Below, one piece after another: positions 8,026-18,151 of a stretch of DNA of 35,948 nt. This stretch comes from an uncultured Methanobacteriaceae archaeon (GTDB lineage Archaea > Methanobacteriota > Methanobacteria > Methanobacteriales > Methanobacteriaceae), in assembly GCA_902797085.1 (NCBI GenBank), contig CADBRM010000029.1:1-35948 (forward strand), given 5' to 3'. Below the pieces are notes generated by a model, which was given only the letters and a program-made list of their open reading frames with translations, made no database searches and was not told where the DNA came from. Both the position numbers and the translations under genes were made by a program. Every line of letters starts with the position of its first letter. The first letter of the stretch is position 1.

Positions 8026-8805
8026 ATGAAAGATAAACATTATAAAGATGCAGACAACCAGATGCGAAAACTAGAAGAAACGAAACGCTTAAAAAGTGTT
8101 GAAGACAAACAGGTTTCTAGTGAAGTATTTGACAACCGAACATTACAGGTATTATATAAACTTGCCAAACAAGGATATCTACAAAGTTTAAATGGAGTAA
8201 TAAGTACTGGAAAAGAGGCAAACGTGTTTCTGGGAAGAGATGATGACGGTAAAGAAGTTGCCGTAAAAATCTATAGAGTAGTGACATTGGACTTTAAAAA
8301 AATTAAAGAATACATTGCCGGTGATCCACGCTTCAAAAGTCATGGAAACAATACCAGACAGATAATTACTGCATGGACACAAAAGGAATTTAAAAACCTC
8401 AGCAGACTACATAAACTAGGATTAAAAGTACCTGAACCTTACACAGCTAATGAAAATGTTCTGGTAATGGAATATCTGGAACATTCACAGGATGATGCCA
8501 GTGCTGCACCTCCGTTAAGTAAGATAAAACTTGATAATGCAGAGGAAGTATTCGAGGAAATAATTGATTTTATGGATGTGTCCTATAATAAAGCACAGCT
8601 AGTTCATGGGGACCTGTCACGTTACAACATACTGTATTCTCACGGCCATCCATATGTAATTGACGTGTCCCAAGCAACACTTACAAGTCATCCGTCAAGC
8701 AGACAATTACTGGACAGGGATATTGAAAATATTGTTTATGATAGCAAAAAGTTTAATTTGGATTTAACATTTGATTATATTAAAAATAGAATTATTAAAG
8801 ATTAG
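8026..8805 (+). CDS. rio1: RIO1 family serine protein kinase/ATPase
   Basis: RIO1 is an atypical kinase acting in the last steps of small ribosomal subunit maturation. The 259-residue protein has the ATP-binding STGKEANV (residues 60-67), an ATP-contacting Lys81 in AVKIYR, catalytic HGDLSRYN (194-201, Asp196 and Asn201), and the metal-binding Asp213 in VIDVSQATLTSHP, the RIO1 rather than RIO2 signature. The start chosen is ATG 8026, six nt after GGGTGA (8015-8020); a GTG at 8017 would lie inside that ribosome binding site. The gene is followed 14 nt later by a small zinc protein and then by the KH protein, its likely partner in 30S maturation. Confidence 0.95.
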   Translation: MKDKHYKDADNQMRKLEETKRLKSVEDKQVSSEVFDNRTLQVLYKLAKQGYLQSLNGVISTGKEANVFLGRDDDGKEVAVKIYRVVTLDFKKIKEYIAGDPRFKSHGNNTRQIITAWTQKEFKNLSRLHKLGLKVPEPYTANENVLVMEYLEHSQDDASAAPPLSKIKLDNAEEVFEEIIDFMDVSYNKAQLVHGDLSRYNILYSHGHPYVIDVSQATLTSHPSSRQLLDRDIENIVYDSKKFNLDLTFDYIKNRIIKD

Positions 8806-8819
8806 AAAGGTGAAAAATT

Positions 8820-9029
8820 ATGTTAATTAAATGTGATATTTGTGGTCATGAATTTGATCATATGAATGCTGGTTGTTGTGACTGTGGATATGATTGTGGT
8901 GGAGCCAACATCAAATGCCCCAACTGTATGTTTGACATCCCAGCACCAGAAGAGATAAGAGGAGAAATATTGAAACAAAAAGAAGAACGTTCCATATTCG
9001 TAAGATTAGAAAAAGAACTTAATTTATAA
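8820..9029 (+). CDS. Small Cys-rich zinc-binding protein of unknown function
   Basis: This 69-residue protein has eight cysteines: 5 and 8 (CDIC), 19, 20, 22 and 26 (CCDCGYDC), and 33 and 36 (CPNC). The outer CxxC pairs form a classical four-Cys zinc site, and the middle cluster could hold a second metal. The C-terminal third (residues 44-69) is a charged helix. The start ATG 8820 follows AAAGGTGA closely. Its position 14 nt behind rio1 points to a role near the ribosome, RNA or the kinase, but this is inference from context only. I do not recognise a named family. Confidence 0.8.
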   Translation: MLIKCDICGHEFDHMNAGCCDCGYDCGGANIKCPNCMFDIPAPEEIRGEILKQKEERSIFVRLEKELNL

Positions 9030-9429
9030 TCATTAACATCCCCCACTTTTTTCTACCAACACCCTCTTTTTATAGACAAATTTTATAAAAAATATATCAT
9101 TAAAAAATTAAAAAATAACAAGTAAACTTTATTACTAAGTATAATTTTAATTAAATTTAAAAATTGACTATAATTGATAAATGATATTAAAAAACAATAT
9201 TAAAGGATATCTTATAATAAATTTTAAATATTATTTAAACAATATATTATAGTATAAAGTGAAGATACAAATAATGTATTATCATCACCAAAGAAATAAT
9301 CTTATTATTACTTTTTAATTAAAGATTTGACGTTATAAAACATAGAACATTATAATTAAAGAAAAGAAATTAAATTATTTTAAACTATATCTTTAAACAA
9401 ATAAACACCACATTTAAGGAGCTTTTATT
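9030..9429. other. 400-bp AT-rich intergenic region before the KH gene
   Basis: The first 40 bases are C/T-rich (CCCCCACTTTTTTCT and CCCTCTTTTT) and look like a poly-T terminator for the rio1 unit. The rest is very AT-rich without an open frame; TATA-like stretches occur at about 9240-9257 (AATATATTATAGTATAAA). An AAGGAG ribosome binding site sits just before ATG 9430. No RNA gene was recognised. Confidence 0.5.
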
Positions 9430-10131
9430 ATGGTTAATACTGAATATCTAAAAATACCTAAAGACCGTGTAGGCGTAACCATTGGAAAAAACGGTAAAAT
9501 CAAACACCAATTAGAAATTATAACAAAAACAGAACTTAAAATTGATAGTGAAACAGGAAACATCTCCATCAGTTCAACAGAAGAAACAGATGATCCTTTG
9601 GCAATATGGAAAGCAAGATACATGATAAAAGCTATCGGAAGAGGATTTAACCCAGATATTGCACTACGATTACAAGATGATGACCTTATCCTAGAAATCA
9701 TTAACCTACAAGATTATGTGGGAAAATCCAAAAAAGCTTTAGTAAGACAAAAAGGTAGAATAATCGGTAAAGGTGGAAGAACCAGACAAATTATGCATGA
9801 TATGCTAGATGTTGAAATAAGTATCTACGGAAAAACAGTATCATTAATAGGTAAAATAGAAAACATACAAATGGCAAGAGAAGCTATTGAAATGATACTC
9901 GAAGGTTCAAGACAAAAAACCGTCTATGCTTATCTAGAGAAAATGCATGACAAACTCAAAAGAAAAGAATTTGATGAGATGGTTAACGGAGCACCTGATG
10001 AAAGAGAATTCTTACGTGAAGATCTGGACACGGATGAAGATTTCACTGATGCTGAAGAAGACTACAATCAGGCAGCAATAGATGAAGAAGAAACAGAAGA
10101 AGATGAAGAAGAAGTTCCTGAAATAATATAA
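9430..10131 (+). CDS. KH-domain RNA-binding protein, archaeal Dim2/Pno1 (Krr1-like)
   Basis: The protein has two KH domains: a degenerate first one with GVTIGKNG (residues 15-22) and a second with the canonical IIGKGG loop (111-116), followed by a helical segment to about 185. This is the layout of archaeal Dim2p/Pno1, which binds the 3' end of pre-16S rRNA and takes part in 30S maturation and, in archaea, interacts with aIF2alpha. Its neighbourhood with RIO1 and aIF1A agrees. Residues about 191-233 form an unusual, strongly acidic Glu/Asp tail. The start is ATG 9430 after AAGGAG. Total length is 233 residues; the core without the tail is the usual family length of about 180-190. Confidence 0.9.
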   Translation: MVNTEYLKIPKDRVGVTIGKNGKIKHQLEIITKTELKIDSETGNISISSTEETDDPLAIWKARYMIKAIGRGFNPDIALRLQDDDLILEIINLQDYVGKSKKALVRQKGRIIGKGGRTRQIMHDMLDVEISIYGKTVSLIGKIENIQMAREAIEMILEGSRQKTVYAYLEKMHDKLKRKEFDEMVNGAPDEREFLREDLDTDEDFTDAEEDYNQAAIDEEETEEDEEEVPEII

Positions 10132-10543
10132 TCTCCCTCCCACTATTTTTTATTTCAACAACATAATTTTTACCGGAAATATTTTCAATAAGAATTTTTT
10201 TCTCAGAATATTTCTTAAAAAAAAACACTTATCCTGTTTACATAAACATTACTATTCACCACCCTCTAGATTACTTATCAAGACCCCCCAAAACTACTGC
10301 TTTTTCATAACGTAGGGTATACCCAATGCTTTTATATTATATGTTTTACATATATTATATTAAGTAGAAAATATAACTTTTATTCTATAACATATGTACT
10401 AAGTAGTAAATTATTAGTAAAAAAAATACAATTTGCTAATAAATTTAATGAAATAGTGGATTTTATTATAGATTAAAAACATATAATGAATATTACAAAT
10501 GCTATAGGATAGTAATAAAATATAATTTGGAGGTTTGAAATCC
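10132..10543. other. 412-bp intergenic region with the promoter of the topoisomerase VI operon
   Basis: After a C/T-rich stretch ending the KH gene (TCTCCCTCCCACTATTTTTT), the region contains a perfect GGGTATACCC palindrome at 10315-10324 and TATA-like TTTTATATTATATG at about 10330-10343. It ends with a strong GGAGGT ribosome binding site at 10529-10534. No open frame or RNA gene was recognised. Confidence 0.5.
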
Positions 10544-12232
10544 TTGGAACGAGACACTACTGAATTATTTGAAGAATTTAAAGAATTAACAGCATCAGAG
10601 TTTTTCAAGAGAAACAAGCAAATGTTAGGTTTTTCAGGAAAAATCAGATCATTAACAATAGTATTCCACGAACTAATAACAAACAGTCTCGATGCATGTG
10701 AAGAAGCAGGAATACTCCCGGACATAACAATCGAACTTACAAGACTAGGAAAAGACCATTACCTATTAAAACACGCTGACAATGGACCAGGTATCCCAGA
10801 AGACTACATAACAAAAGTATACTGTCAAATGTTTGCCGGAAGTAAATTCCGTAACATCCAATCAAGAGGGCAACAAGGTTTAGGATGTAGTGGATGTGTA
10901 CTCCTATCACAAATGACAACAGGACAACCAGTAAAAATCAGGTCAAGATACAAAGATGGAGAAACACTCAAAGGAGTAGAAATGAGTGTAAAACTAGATG
11001 TTAAAAAGAACACCGGTATCATCTTAGACAGAAAAGAATTTGAAACAGACCGTACAGGTTCAGGAATCGAAATAGAATTCAAAGACGTATCCTATTCCAT
11101 GAGTGAACAAGGTGCATATGAATACATAAGACGTACAGTAATAGGAAACCCTCATGCAAAAATAGTCTTCAAAGACCCGACCGGACGTAAATACACATTC
11201 GACAGAGCAACAGAACAGATACCACCTCTGCCAAAAGAAGTTCTCCCACACCCTAAAGGTGTAACAGCAGACGACATCATAGACCTCTGCAAAACAACCA
11301 ACAAGAAAAGATTTAAAAACCTGTTGATGGATTCATTAAGTCGTGTATCCTCAAAGAAAATTCAGGAACTGGAAGAAGCCACCGGTATCGACATGAACAA
11401 ACGTCCAAAAAGCATAACCTGGAAGGAAGCTGAACAGGTAGTGCAGCAATTCGACCAAATGAAATTCATGGCACCACCAACCAGTGGACTAAAGCCAATA
11501 GGTAACGAACAAATAGAAAAAGGAATAAATGAAATTCTTTTACCGGAATTTTCAACAGCAATAACAAGAAAACCTCAAGCATACCGTGGAGGTGTATCCT
11601 TCATTGTAGAAGCAGGTATAGCTTATGGAGGAAATGCCGGAAGATTGGTGGGACAACAAAAAAAAGCAGAAATCATGAGATTTGCCAACAGAGTACCATT
11701 GACATTCGACCAGGGTAGCTGTGCAATAACAGAAGCTCTTAAAAGTATCGACTGGAGAAGATATGGTGTAAGAAACCTAGATGATGCACCAATATCCGTA
11801 TTTGTAAACATCATTTCAACAAACGTTCCATACCTATCAACAGGTAAACAAAGTGTAGCTCCGGAAGAAGAAATTGTAAGAGAAATCAGACAGGCAACAA
11901 TGAAAATAGCAAGAAAGCTAGAAAAATACATAAGAACCAAAAAAGCTGCTAAAAATGAAGAAATGAGAGCAAAAATCTTTGAAGACCTTGTACCTGTTGT
12001 AATAAAACAATCAGCACTTCTAGCAGAAAGAGACGTTCCAGAATACGAAAAAATCATGGATGAAGTAACACACAAAGCTAAAATCATGGACATGAAAACT
12101 CGTCTTAAACAACCAGAAATAGAACCTATGCAAGTAAAAGTGGAAGAGCAAAGAATGAGAGTTAAGACCGAAATGGAAGAACTTGCCGAAGAAGAATTAT
12201 ATATGCCTGAAGAAATAGATGAAGAGGAATAA
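10544..12232 (+). CDS. top6B: Type II DNA topoisomerase VI subunit B
   Basis: Top6B is the ATPase subunit of the archaeal A2B2 type IIB topoisomerase that relaxes and decatenates DNA by double-strand passage. The 562-residue protein has the GHKL motifs: [11 protein letters not shown] (residues 41-51, Glu43 and Asn47), DNGPGIP (79-85), and the lid loop [10 protein letters not shown] (108-117). These are followed by the H2TH region, the transducer domain and a charged C-terminal extension. The start is set at TTG 10544, nine bases after GGAGGT (10529-10534); the TTG at 10535 directly touches that site and cannot use it. The C-terminal ~60 residues are Glu/Lys-rich. Top6A follows after 16 nt, so the two subunits are made from one transcript. 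Confidence 0.95.
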   Translation: MERDTTELFEEFKELTASEFFKRNKQMLGFSGKIRSLTIVFHELITNSLDACEEAGILPDITIELTRLGKDHYLLKHADNGPGIPEDYITKVYCQMFAGSKFRNIQSRGQQGLGCSGCVLLSQMTTGQPVKIRSRYKDGETLKGVEMSVKLDVKKNTGIILDRKEFETDRTGSGIEIEFKDVSYSMSEQGAYEYIRRTVIGNPHAKIVFKDPTGRKYTFDRATEQIPPLPKEVLPHPKGVTADDIIDLCKTTNKKRFKNLLMDSLSRVSSKKIQELEEATGIDMNKRPKSITWKEAEQVVQQFDQMKFMAPPTSGLKPIGNEQIEKGINEILLPEFSTAITRKPQAYRGGVSFIVEAGIAYGGNAGRLVGQQKKAEIMRFANRVPLTFDQGSCAITEALKSIDWRRYGVRNLDDAPISVFVNIISTNVPYLSTGKQSVAPEEEIVREIRQATMKIARKLEKYIRTKKAAKNEEMRAKIFEDLVPVVIKQSALLAERDVPEYEKIMDEVTHKAKIMDMKTRLKQPEIEPMQVKVEEQRMRVKTEMEELAEEELYMPEEIDEEE

Positions 12233-12248
12233 GACAGAAGTGATATTT

Positions 12249-13321
<1,073 letters not shown>

Positions 13322-13322
<1 letters not shown>

Positions 13323-13357
13323 ATGTAAAAACACCCCTTTTTACATCCAAACTTTTT
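13322..13357 (+). terminator. Hairpin terminator after top6A
   Basis: A perfect 10-bp stem (GATGTAAAAA at 13322-13331 and TTTTTACATC at 13338-13347) with a six-base loop begins at the last base of the top6A stop codon. It is followed by a run of T at 13352-13358. It separates the topoisomerase operon from the membrane-protein pair, whose first ATG lies only 17 nt beyond. Confidence 0.7.
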
Positions 13358-13363
13358 TTAGGG

Positions 13364-13756
13364 ATGAATGATACTATAAACTACAAAAATATAATTAAAG
13401 GAAAAACAATACCTTTAATAATATTAATGATATTGGCTTGTTCACTACTAACAGGTGATACAACAATAATCCTACCCTCACTATTGTTCATAGGAATACT
13501 GACAGGAATAATGAAAAAAGCTACAATGAATGAGCTGTTACTAACCACAGTACTGGCTTTTCTAATTGGTTCCATTATAGCATTCATAGTGTCCTTAATT
13601 ACAGTATACTATGCTGAAGGAGGATTATATGCCATTGCCGTAATACAATATGCATGGCTAAGTGTATTACTATATACATTCGTGGGTTGTATTGGTAGTG
13701 CATTAGGTTACTATGTTAAAGAAGAAATAAATCAAGAGGACAAAAAATGGAATTGA
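13364..13756 (+). CDS. Small four-helix membrane protein, paralogue 1 (DUF5518-like)
   Basis: This 130-residue protein has about four hydrophobic segments (residues about 15-33, 35-50, 57-83 and 96-118), a positively charged N-terminus and a charged end, VKEEINQEDKK. It resembles its downstream neighbour closely in pattern: a start NI-KGK--PL, a Pro in ILPS/ILPF, GI-TGI, a repeated FIGS motif and a Gly-rich last helix with GY-VKEE or GHYIYKE. I recall such proteins as DUF5518-type membrane proteins common in Methanobacteriales; the function is unknown. The start ATG 13364 has only a weak AGGG before it. Its last 10 bases overlap the start of the second copy. Confidence 0.75.
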   Translation: MNDTINYKNIIKGKTIPLIILMILACSLLTGDTTIILPSLLFIGILTGIMKKATMNELLLTTVLAFLIGSIIAFIVSLITVYYAEGGLYAIAVIQYAWLSVLLYTFVGCIGSALGYYVKEEINQEDKKWN

Positions 13757-14112
13757 ATAACATAACGAAAGGTAAAGCTGTACCTCTCGGAGTTCTAATA
13801 ATTGTAATTACTTACCTTGTAAGTGGTGCTAGTTCCAGCATACTGCCATTCATATTCTTCACCGGAATAATAATGGGAATAATAAAAAACAGCGAAGTCC
13901 TGGAAGGATGCGCAGCAGGATTATTGGCAGCATTCATTGGTTCAGTAATTGCAACAATAATATCAATTGGATTAATGTATGTTTCATATGGAATGACATA
14001 CGTAAACTACGTATTAATGTCAACGATATATATGATCATATTCTACATTATTGTGGGTGGAATTGGAGGAGCAATAGGCCACTACATTTACAAAGAAATA
14101 GAAAACAATTAA
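13747..14112 (+). CDS. Small four-helix membrane protein, paralogue 2 (DUF5518-like)
   Basis: This 121-residue protein is a diverged tandem copy of the preceding gene: same length class, same four hydrophobic segments, same N-terminal NITKGKAVPL, the same FIGSVIATI versus FLIGSIIAF third helix and a Gly-rich final helix GGIGGAIGHY. The start ATG 13747 lies inside the end of the first copy (10-bp overlap), with AGAGG at about 13736, so translation is coupled. The copies may form a heteromeric membrane complex. No transport or catalytic motif was seen. Confidence 0.75.
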   Translation: MELNNITKGKAVPLGVLIIVITYLVSGASSSILPFIFFTGIIMGIIKNSEVLEGCAAGLLAAFIGSVIATIISIGLMYVSYGMTYVNYVLMSTIYMIIFYIIVGGIGGAIGHYIYKEIENN

Positions 14113-14707
14113 ACATCCCCCCCTTAACTTTTTTAACAAAAAATCTCTCTTTTTATCGAAAATCAGGATATTTTCAACACAGCTCTCATCAATCCATCAG
14201 AACAATCAAACTACATACCCCTTATTCTGGTTGGTGATAAATTCATATACCAAAAACATGCACCGGATTTTAATTATTAGACCCTGCAATCACGTATATT
14301 TTAACCGGCAAAAACCTTTGCTGCTTTTTAAGAAATCGTAAAGAACCATAAACTGCTTCTCAAATTTACCTATTCACACCCATTTATGCCGCCCCCATGA
14401 ATCTGCATTATTTTACTGCCTTTGATGACAATTAGTTTATAGAAAACAGTCGTTTCAACAGGTATTTTTCCACACCACGACCTATCCAATATAAACAATT
14501 TATTTCAGCTATTAAAATAAAGCATGACAAGCATATTTATTCATGTGAATATAAAAAGCAAAACTAATTTAATTCATCATAAATTATCATGATTTTTACA
14601 ATAATTATAAATAAAAATTGATATCTTATATATAAATATATAATAAAATTAATTAGATTATTTAATTAATCTATTCCTTAAAATTTTTTTTAATAGGACG
14701 TATTATT
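14113..14707. other. 595-bp intergenic region before gap, with a less AT-rich central part
   Basis: The first 50 bases are C/T-rich and terminator-like. From about 14160 to 14480 the sequence is noticeably richer in G and C than other gaps in the window, yet no frame stays open. It could be a decayed gene or an unrecognised non-coding RNA. The last 130 bases are very AT-rich and hold the gap promoter. No tRNA or rRNA was seen. Confidence 0.5.
14626..14672 (+). promoter_or_regulatory. gap promoter: TATA box plus a downstream palindrome
   Basis: A TATA box (TTATATATAAATAT) lies at 14626-14639. Beginning 15 bases after it is an inverted repeat TAGATTA-N6-TAATCTA (14654-14660 and 14667-14673), which would overlap the expected transcription start. 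Such a site could be a repressor operator or a leader hairpin. The gap start codon is at 14708. Confidence 0.5.
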
Positions 14708-15721
14708 ATGAAAAGTATCGGAATTAACGGATATGGAACTATAGGTAAAAGAGTAGCAGATGCTGTTACTGCACAAGATGATATGAAAATTGTTGGAGTT
14801 ACCAAAAGAACTCCTGACTACGAAGCAAAAGCTGCTGTTGAAAAAGGATATGACCTATACATTAGCGTACCTGAAAGAGAAGCACAATTTGAAGAAGCAG
14901 GTATTAAAGTATCTGGAACTGCTGATGAATTATTCGAAAAATTAGACCTCGTTGTAGACTGTACTCCTGGTGGAGTGGGTATCAGCAATATGGAAGAAAC
15001 CTACAAACCATTAGGATTAAAAGCAATATTTGAAGGTGGAGAAGACCATGACCCGGTTGGAACTTCATTTAACGCTGAATCAAACTATGAAGAAAGTTTA
15101 GGAAAAGATTACGTACGTGTAGTATCCTGTAACACTACCGGATTATGTCGTACTTTAAAACCTGTAAACGATCTTGCAGGAGTTAAAAAAGTTAGGGCTG
15201 TAATGGTAAGACGTTCAGCAGACCCTAATGATTCTAAAAAAGGTCCAATTAACGCAATTAAACCAGTTACTACTGTTCCTTCCCACCATGGTCCTGATGT
15301 ACAAACCATCATAAAAGACATGGACGTAATGACTATGGCATTAGCTGTACCTACAACTCTCATGCACACACACAACATTATGGTAGAACTCGAAAATGAT
15401 GTTGCCACTGATGATGTTCTGGATGCATTTGAAAAAGCTTACCGTGTAATGCCTGTGGATGCCAGCCTTAAATTAGGTTCCACTGCTGAACTCATGGAAT
15501 ATGCTAAAGACCTGGGCAGATCCAGAGGAGACTTCTACGAAATACCTGTATGGAAAGAATCAGTTAACGTAGTAGACGGAGAATTATTCTATATGCAAGC
15601 TGTTCACCAGGAATCAGACGTTGTACCAGAAAACGTTGATGCTATCAGAGCAATGCTTGAACTGGAAGAAGATGGAGAAAAATCTATTTTAAAAACCAAC
15701 AAAGCAATGGGTATATTATAA
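14708..15721 (+). CDS. gap: Archaeal glyceraldehyde-3-phosphate dehydrogenase, phosphorylating (class II)
   Basis: The enzyme interconverts glyceraldehyde-3-phosphate and 1,3-bisphosphoglycerate with NADP or NAD; in methanogens it mainly serves gluconeogenesis. The 337-residue protein starts with the Rossmann loop [11 protein letters not shown] (residues 6-16), has the catalytic Cys141 in SCNTTGLCR (140-148), and the archaeal-type blocks VDCTPGGVG (83-91), PSHHGPDV and MHTHN. It lacks bacterial GAPDH motifs, as expected of the archaeal class. Start is ATG 14708. Codon use is clean and highly regular, suggesting strong expression, and a long promoter region with a palindrome lies upstream. Confidence 0.95.
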   Translation: MKSIGINGYGTIGKRVADAVTAQDDMKIVGVTKRTPDYEAKAAVEKGYDLYISVPEREAQFEEAGIKVSGTADELFEKLDLVVDCTPGGVGISNMEETYKPLGLKAIFEGGEDHDPVGTSFNAESNYEESLGKDYVRVVSCNTTGLCRTLKPVNDLAGVKKVRAVMVRRSADPNDSKKGPINAIKPVTTVPSHHGPDVQTIIKDMDVMTMALAVPTTLMHTHNIMVELENDVATDDVLDAFEKAYRVMPVDASLKLGSTAELMEYAKDLGRSRGDFYEIPVWKESVNVVDGELFYMQAVHQESDVVPENVDAIRAMLELEEDGEKSILKTNKAMGIL

Positions 15722-15865
15722 GAATAAACCCTTCCTTCTCCCCCTATTACTTAGCTAATTTTAAAAATTTTACTAAAAAATAGTTATACTATAATTTAGA
15801 GAGATAATAGTATAAACGAATTTCACGATTTTAATTCATAATAAAAATATAAGGATGTTGAATAA
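15722..15865 (+). promoter_or_regulatory. Promoter of the ornithine cyclodeaminase gene
   Basis: A C/T-rich stretch with short T runs (15727-15745) could end the gap transcript. It is followed by AT-rich sequence with TATA-like candidates (TAGTTATACTATAAT, 15781-15795). AAGGATG precedes ATG 15866. Confidence 0.35.
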
Positions 15866-17095
15866 ATGTATGTTCAAAAAATTAAATTAAGCGGACACAT
15901 CATTGATTCTTTAACAATACAAAAGGTAATGGACACCATCATAGATCAGGGTGGAGATTACGAAATTGAAGAATTGAATGTTGGAAAACATAACACCGAC
16001 ATAAGTACCGCAAGAATACGTATAGAAACCAAAGAAGAGAAAACATTAGACAAAATATTAGACATGGTAACAGACCTTGGTGCACATCTTATCGAAGAGG
16101 ATGAAGTAGAACTTGTTGCATCAGAAAAAGACAAAACCGTGCCAAAAAATTTTTATTCAACAACTAATTACACGACAGAGATTCGATACGATGACCGGTG
16201 GATAAATATTGACAATATAGAAATGGATTGTATGCTGATAGTTGACACTGAAGCAAAAACTGCAACATGCAAACCATTGAACACCATCAAAAAAGGAGAA
16301 ATGGTAGTTGTTGGACACAAAGGTGTTAGGGTTGCACCTCCAGAAAAATCCCGTGGAAAAAACACTTTCGAATTCATGAACAGTGAAGCTTCTGCAGAAA
16401 AACCAACACGTAGCATAATCCAAAAAGTAGCCAGGGAAATGAAGAAGATTAAGGACAAGGGAGGAAAGGTCTGTGTTGTTGGTGGTCCGGCAGTTATTCA
16501 CACAGGCTGTGCCCCTGTCCTTGCACAGTTAATTAAGGAAGGATATGTCAACAAGTTGTTTGCAGGTAATGCTCTTGCAACCCACGACATCGAAAATGCA
16601 TTATACGGAACCAGTCTGGGTGTCAAAACCAGAACAGGTGAACTTGTTGCACACGGACACAAACACCACATTTGTGCCATTAACACCATAAACAAGGCAG
16701 GCAGTATTAAAGATGCCGTAGAGCAGGGAATTCTTACAAGCGGAGTCATGTATGAATGTATCAAAAATGATGCACCATACGTACTTGCAGGAAGTATCCG
16801 TGACGACGGACCTTTACCTGATGTAATAACAGATTCACAGGAAGCCCAGCAAAGAATGCGCGAAGAAGTTCAGGATGTGGATATGGTTATTATGATTGCA
16901 ACTCTTCTCCACAGTGTTGCTACAGGTAACCTTATCCCTGCAAGAATTAAAAGTGTATGTGTAGACATCAGTAACGCATCCGTAACCAAACTGGCAGACA
17001 GAGGCAGTGCCCAGGTTATCAGCATAGTTACGGACATCGGTTCATTCCTACCAATTTTATTAGATGAGATTCACTTACTCGAAGAACAGGATTAA
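15866..17095 (+). CDS. Archaeal ornithine cyclodeaminase (LOR/SDH-like, TIGR00300 family)
   Basis: This 409-residue protein has an N-terminal regulatory-like domain (residues 1-105, a ferredoxin-like pattern), a beta-rich middle part, and a C-terminal dinucleotide-binding domain with the glycine-rich [11 protein letters not shown] (204-214), [10 protein letters not shown] (232-241), a metal/catalytic-looking HGHKHH and a [10 protein letters not shown] loop. This is the layout of the TIGR00300 family. The Methanococcus maripaludis member (MMP1218) converts L-ornithine to L-proline with release of ammonia, and the same domain is fused to arginine dihydrolase in cyanobacterial AgrE. No arginine dihydrolase is seen next to it here. 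The gene ends six bases before the exchanger gene. The family call is firm; the substrate rests on family knowledge. Confidence 0.8.
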   Translation: MYVQKIKLSGHIIDSLTIQKVMDTIIDQGGDYEIEELNVGKHNTDISTARIRIETKEEKTLDKILDMVTDLGAHLIEEDEVELVASEKDKTVPKNFYSTTNYTTEIRYDDRWINIDNIEMDCMLIVDTEAKTATCKPLNTIKKGEMVVVGHKGVRVAPPEKSRGKNTFEFMNSEASAEKPTRSIIQKVAREMKKIKDKGGKVCVVGGPAVIHTGCAPVLAQLIKEGYVNKLFAGNALATHDIENALYGTSLGVKTRTGELVAHGHKHHICAINTINKAGSIKDAVEQGILTSGVMYECIKNDAPYVLAGSIRDDGPLPDVITDSQEAQQRMREEVQDVDMVIMIATLLHSVATGNLIPARIKSVCVDISNASVTKLADRGSAQVISIVTDIGSFLPILLDEIHLLEEQD

Positions 17096-17101
17096 GATAA
17101 A

Positions 17102-18037
17102 ATGTCTATATTAACGATTATCCTATTGTTGGTTGGATTTTTCTTCCTGATTAAGGGTGCGGATTTGTTTGTTGAAGGAGCTAGTGATCTGGCCACTAAG
17201 CTAAAGATTCCGTCAATGATTATTGGATTAACGATAGTTGCTTTCGGTACCAGTGCCCCTGAAGCGGCCGTTTCCATATCTTCCGCCCTTAGCGGAAGTA
17301 ATGCTATTGCCGTCAGCAATGTTGTTGGTAGTAACATATTCAATCTTTTAGCCGTTATAGGTATTACTGCCGTAATGTATAAAATTGACATTACTTCAGA
17401 GTCCTTAAAACAGGACTTTCCCATATTGCTGGGCAGCAGCCTATTACTATTATTGTTCATATTTACAGGTAATGAAATTAGCAGAGTTGAAGGTATCATA
17501 CTGTTAATTTTAATTATTGCTTATGTTACATTCCTTATATTTAAAGCTAGAAAGCAAAGCAGCAAAATGCCTGTAGGTACAACTCATTTAACGCCTGCCA
17601 GAATTGGAATTTATATCATAATAGGTATAATAGGTATAGTGCTTGGTGGAAATCTTGTAGTGGAATCTGCAAAGAATATAGCACTAAGCTTAGGAATGAG
17701 TGAAACATTAGTAGGATTAACAATAGTGTCCATAGGAACCAGTTTGCCAGAACTGATAACCAGTGTAACAGCAGCATTAAACAAGAAAACTGACATAGCC
17801 ATAGGTAACGCTATTGGAAGCAACATATTTAACGTACTGCTGATTCTTGGATTGACAGACTCAATATGCCCGATTGCAACAACAAATGTCATGATAATCG
17901 ATACGATAATAATGATTGTCATAACAATAATCACATACATCCTAGCATACGACAAACATGACTTCAATAGAAAAGACGGATGCATACTTGTAGGACTATT
18001 CATAGCATACATGATTTACATCATATTAAGAAACTAA
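17102..18037 (+). CDS. Calcium/sodium antiporter, CaCA superfamily (YrbG-like)
   Basis: This 311-residue membrane protein has about ten helices and the two inverted alpha repeats of cation/Ca2+ exchangers: GLTIVAFGTSAPE (residues 42-54) with GSNIFN (76-81), and a second copy with GLTIVSIGTSLPE and GSNIFN in the C-terminal half (about 199-245). The acidic residues in the PE motifs bind the cations. Archaeal members swap Ca2+ for Na+ (or H+), like the structurally known NCX_Mj. The start ATG 17102 is six bases after the ornithine cyclodeaminase stop, so both share a transcript. A T tract (18051-18057) after the stop is a likely terminator. Confidence 0.9.
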   Translation: MSILTIILLLVGFFFLIKGADLFVEGASDLATKLKIPSMIIGLTIVAFGTSAPEAAVSISSALSGSNAIAVSNVVGSNIFNLLAVIGITAVMYKIDITSESLKQDFPILLGSSLLLLLFIFTGNEISRVEGIILLILIIAYVTFLIFKARKQSSKMPVGTTHLTPARIGIYIIIGIIGIVLGGNLVVESAKNIALSLGMSETLVGLTIVSIGTSLPELITSVTAALNKKTDIAIGNAIGSNIFNVLLILGLTDSICPIATTNVMIIDTIIMIVITIITYILAYDKHDFNRKDGCILVGLFIAYMIYIILRN

Positions 18038-18151
18038 CCTCCCACAACTCTTTTTTTAAATACAACGCAAACTGCCATACTAAACAAAATTTTTATTAAA
18101 GATTAAACAAATAACTATATTCTTAAGAAAAAAAAGAAGAGGTGACCCCAT

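Noticed and set aside
14162-14200. Possible C/D box RNA on the minus strand (TTGATGA followed by CTGA)
   Set aside because: Box C lacks the expected purine, only one convincing C-D pair exists, and no terminal stem was found.
13908-14237. A 109-residue plus-strand frame over the second membrane protein and the following gap
   Set aside because: It overlaps a well-supported gene in another frame, lacks a ribosome binding site, and its composition is that of a shifted hydrophobic frame.
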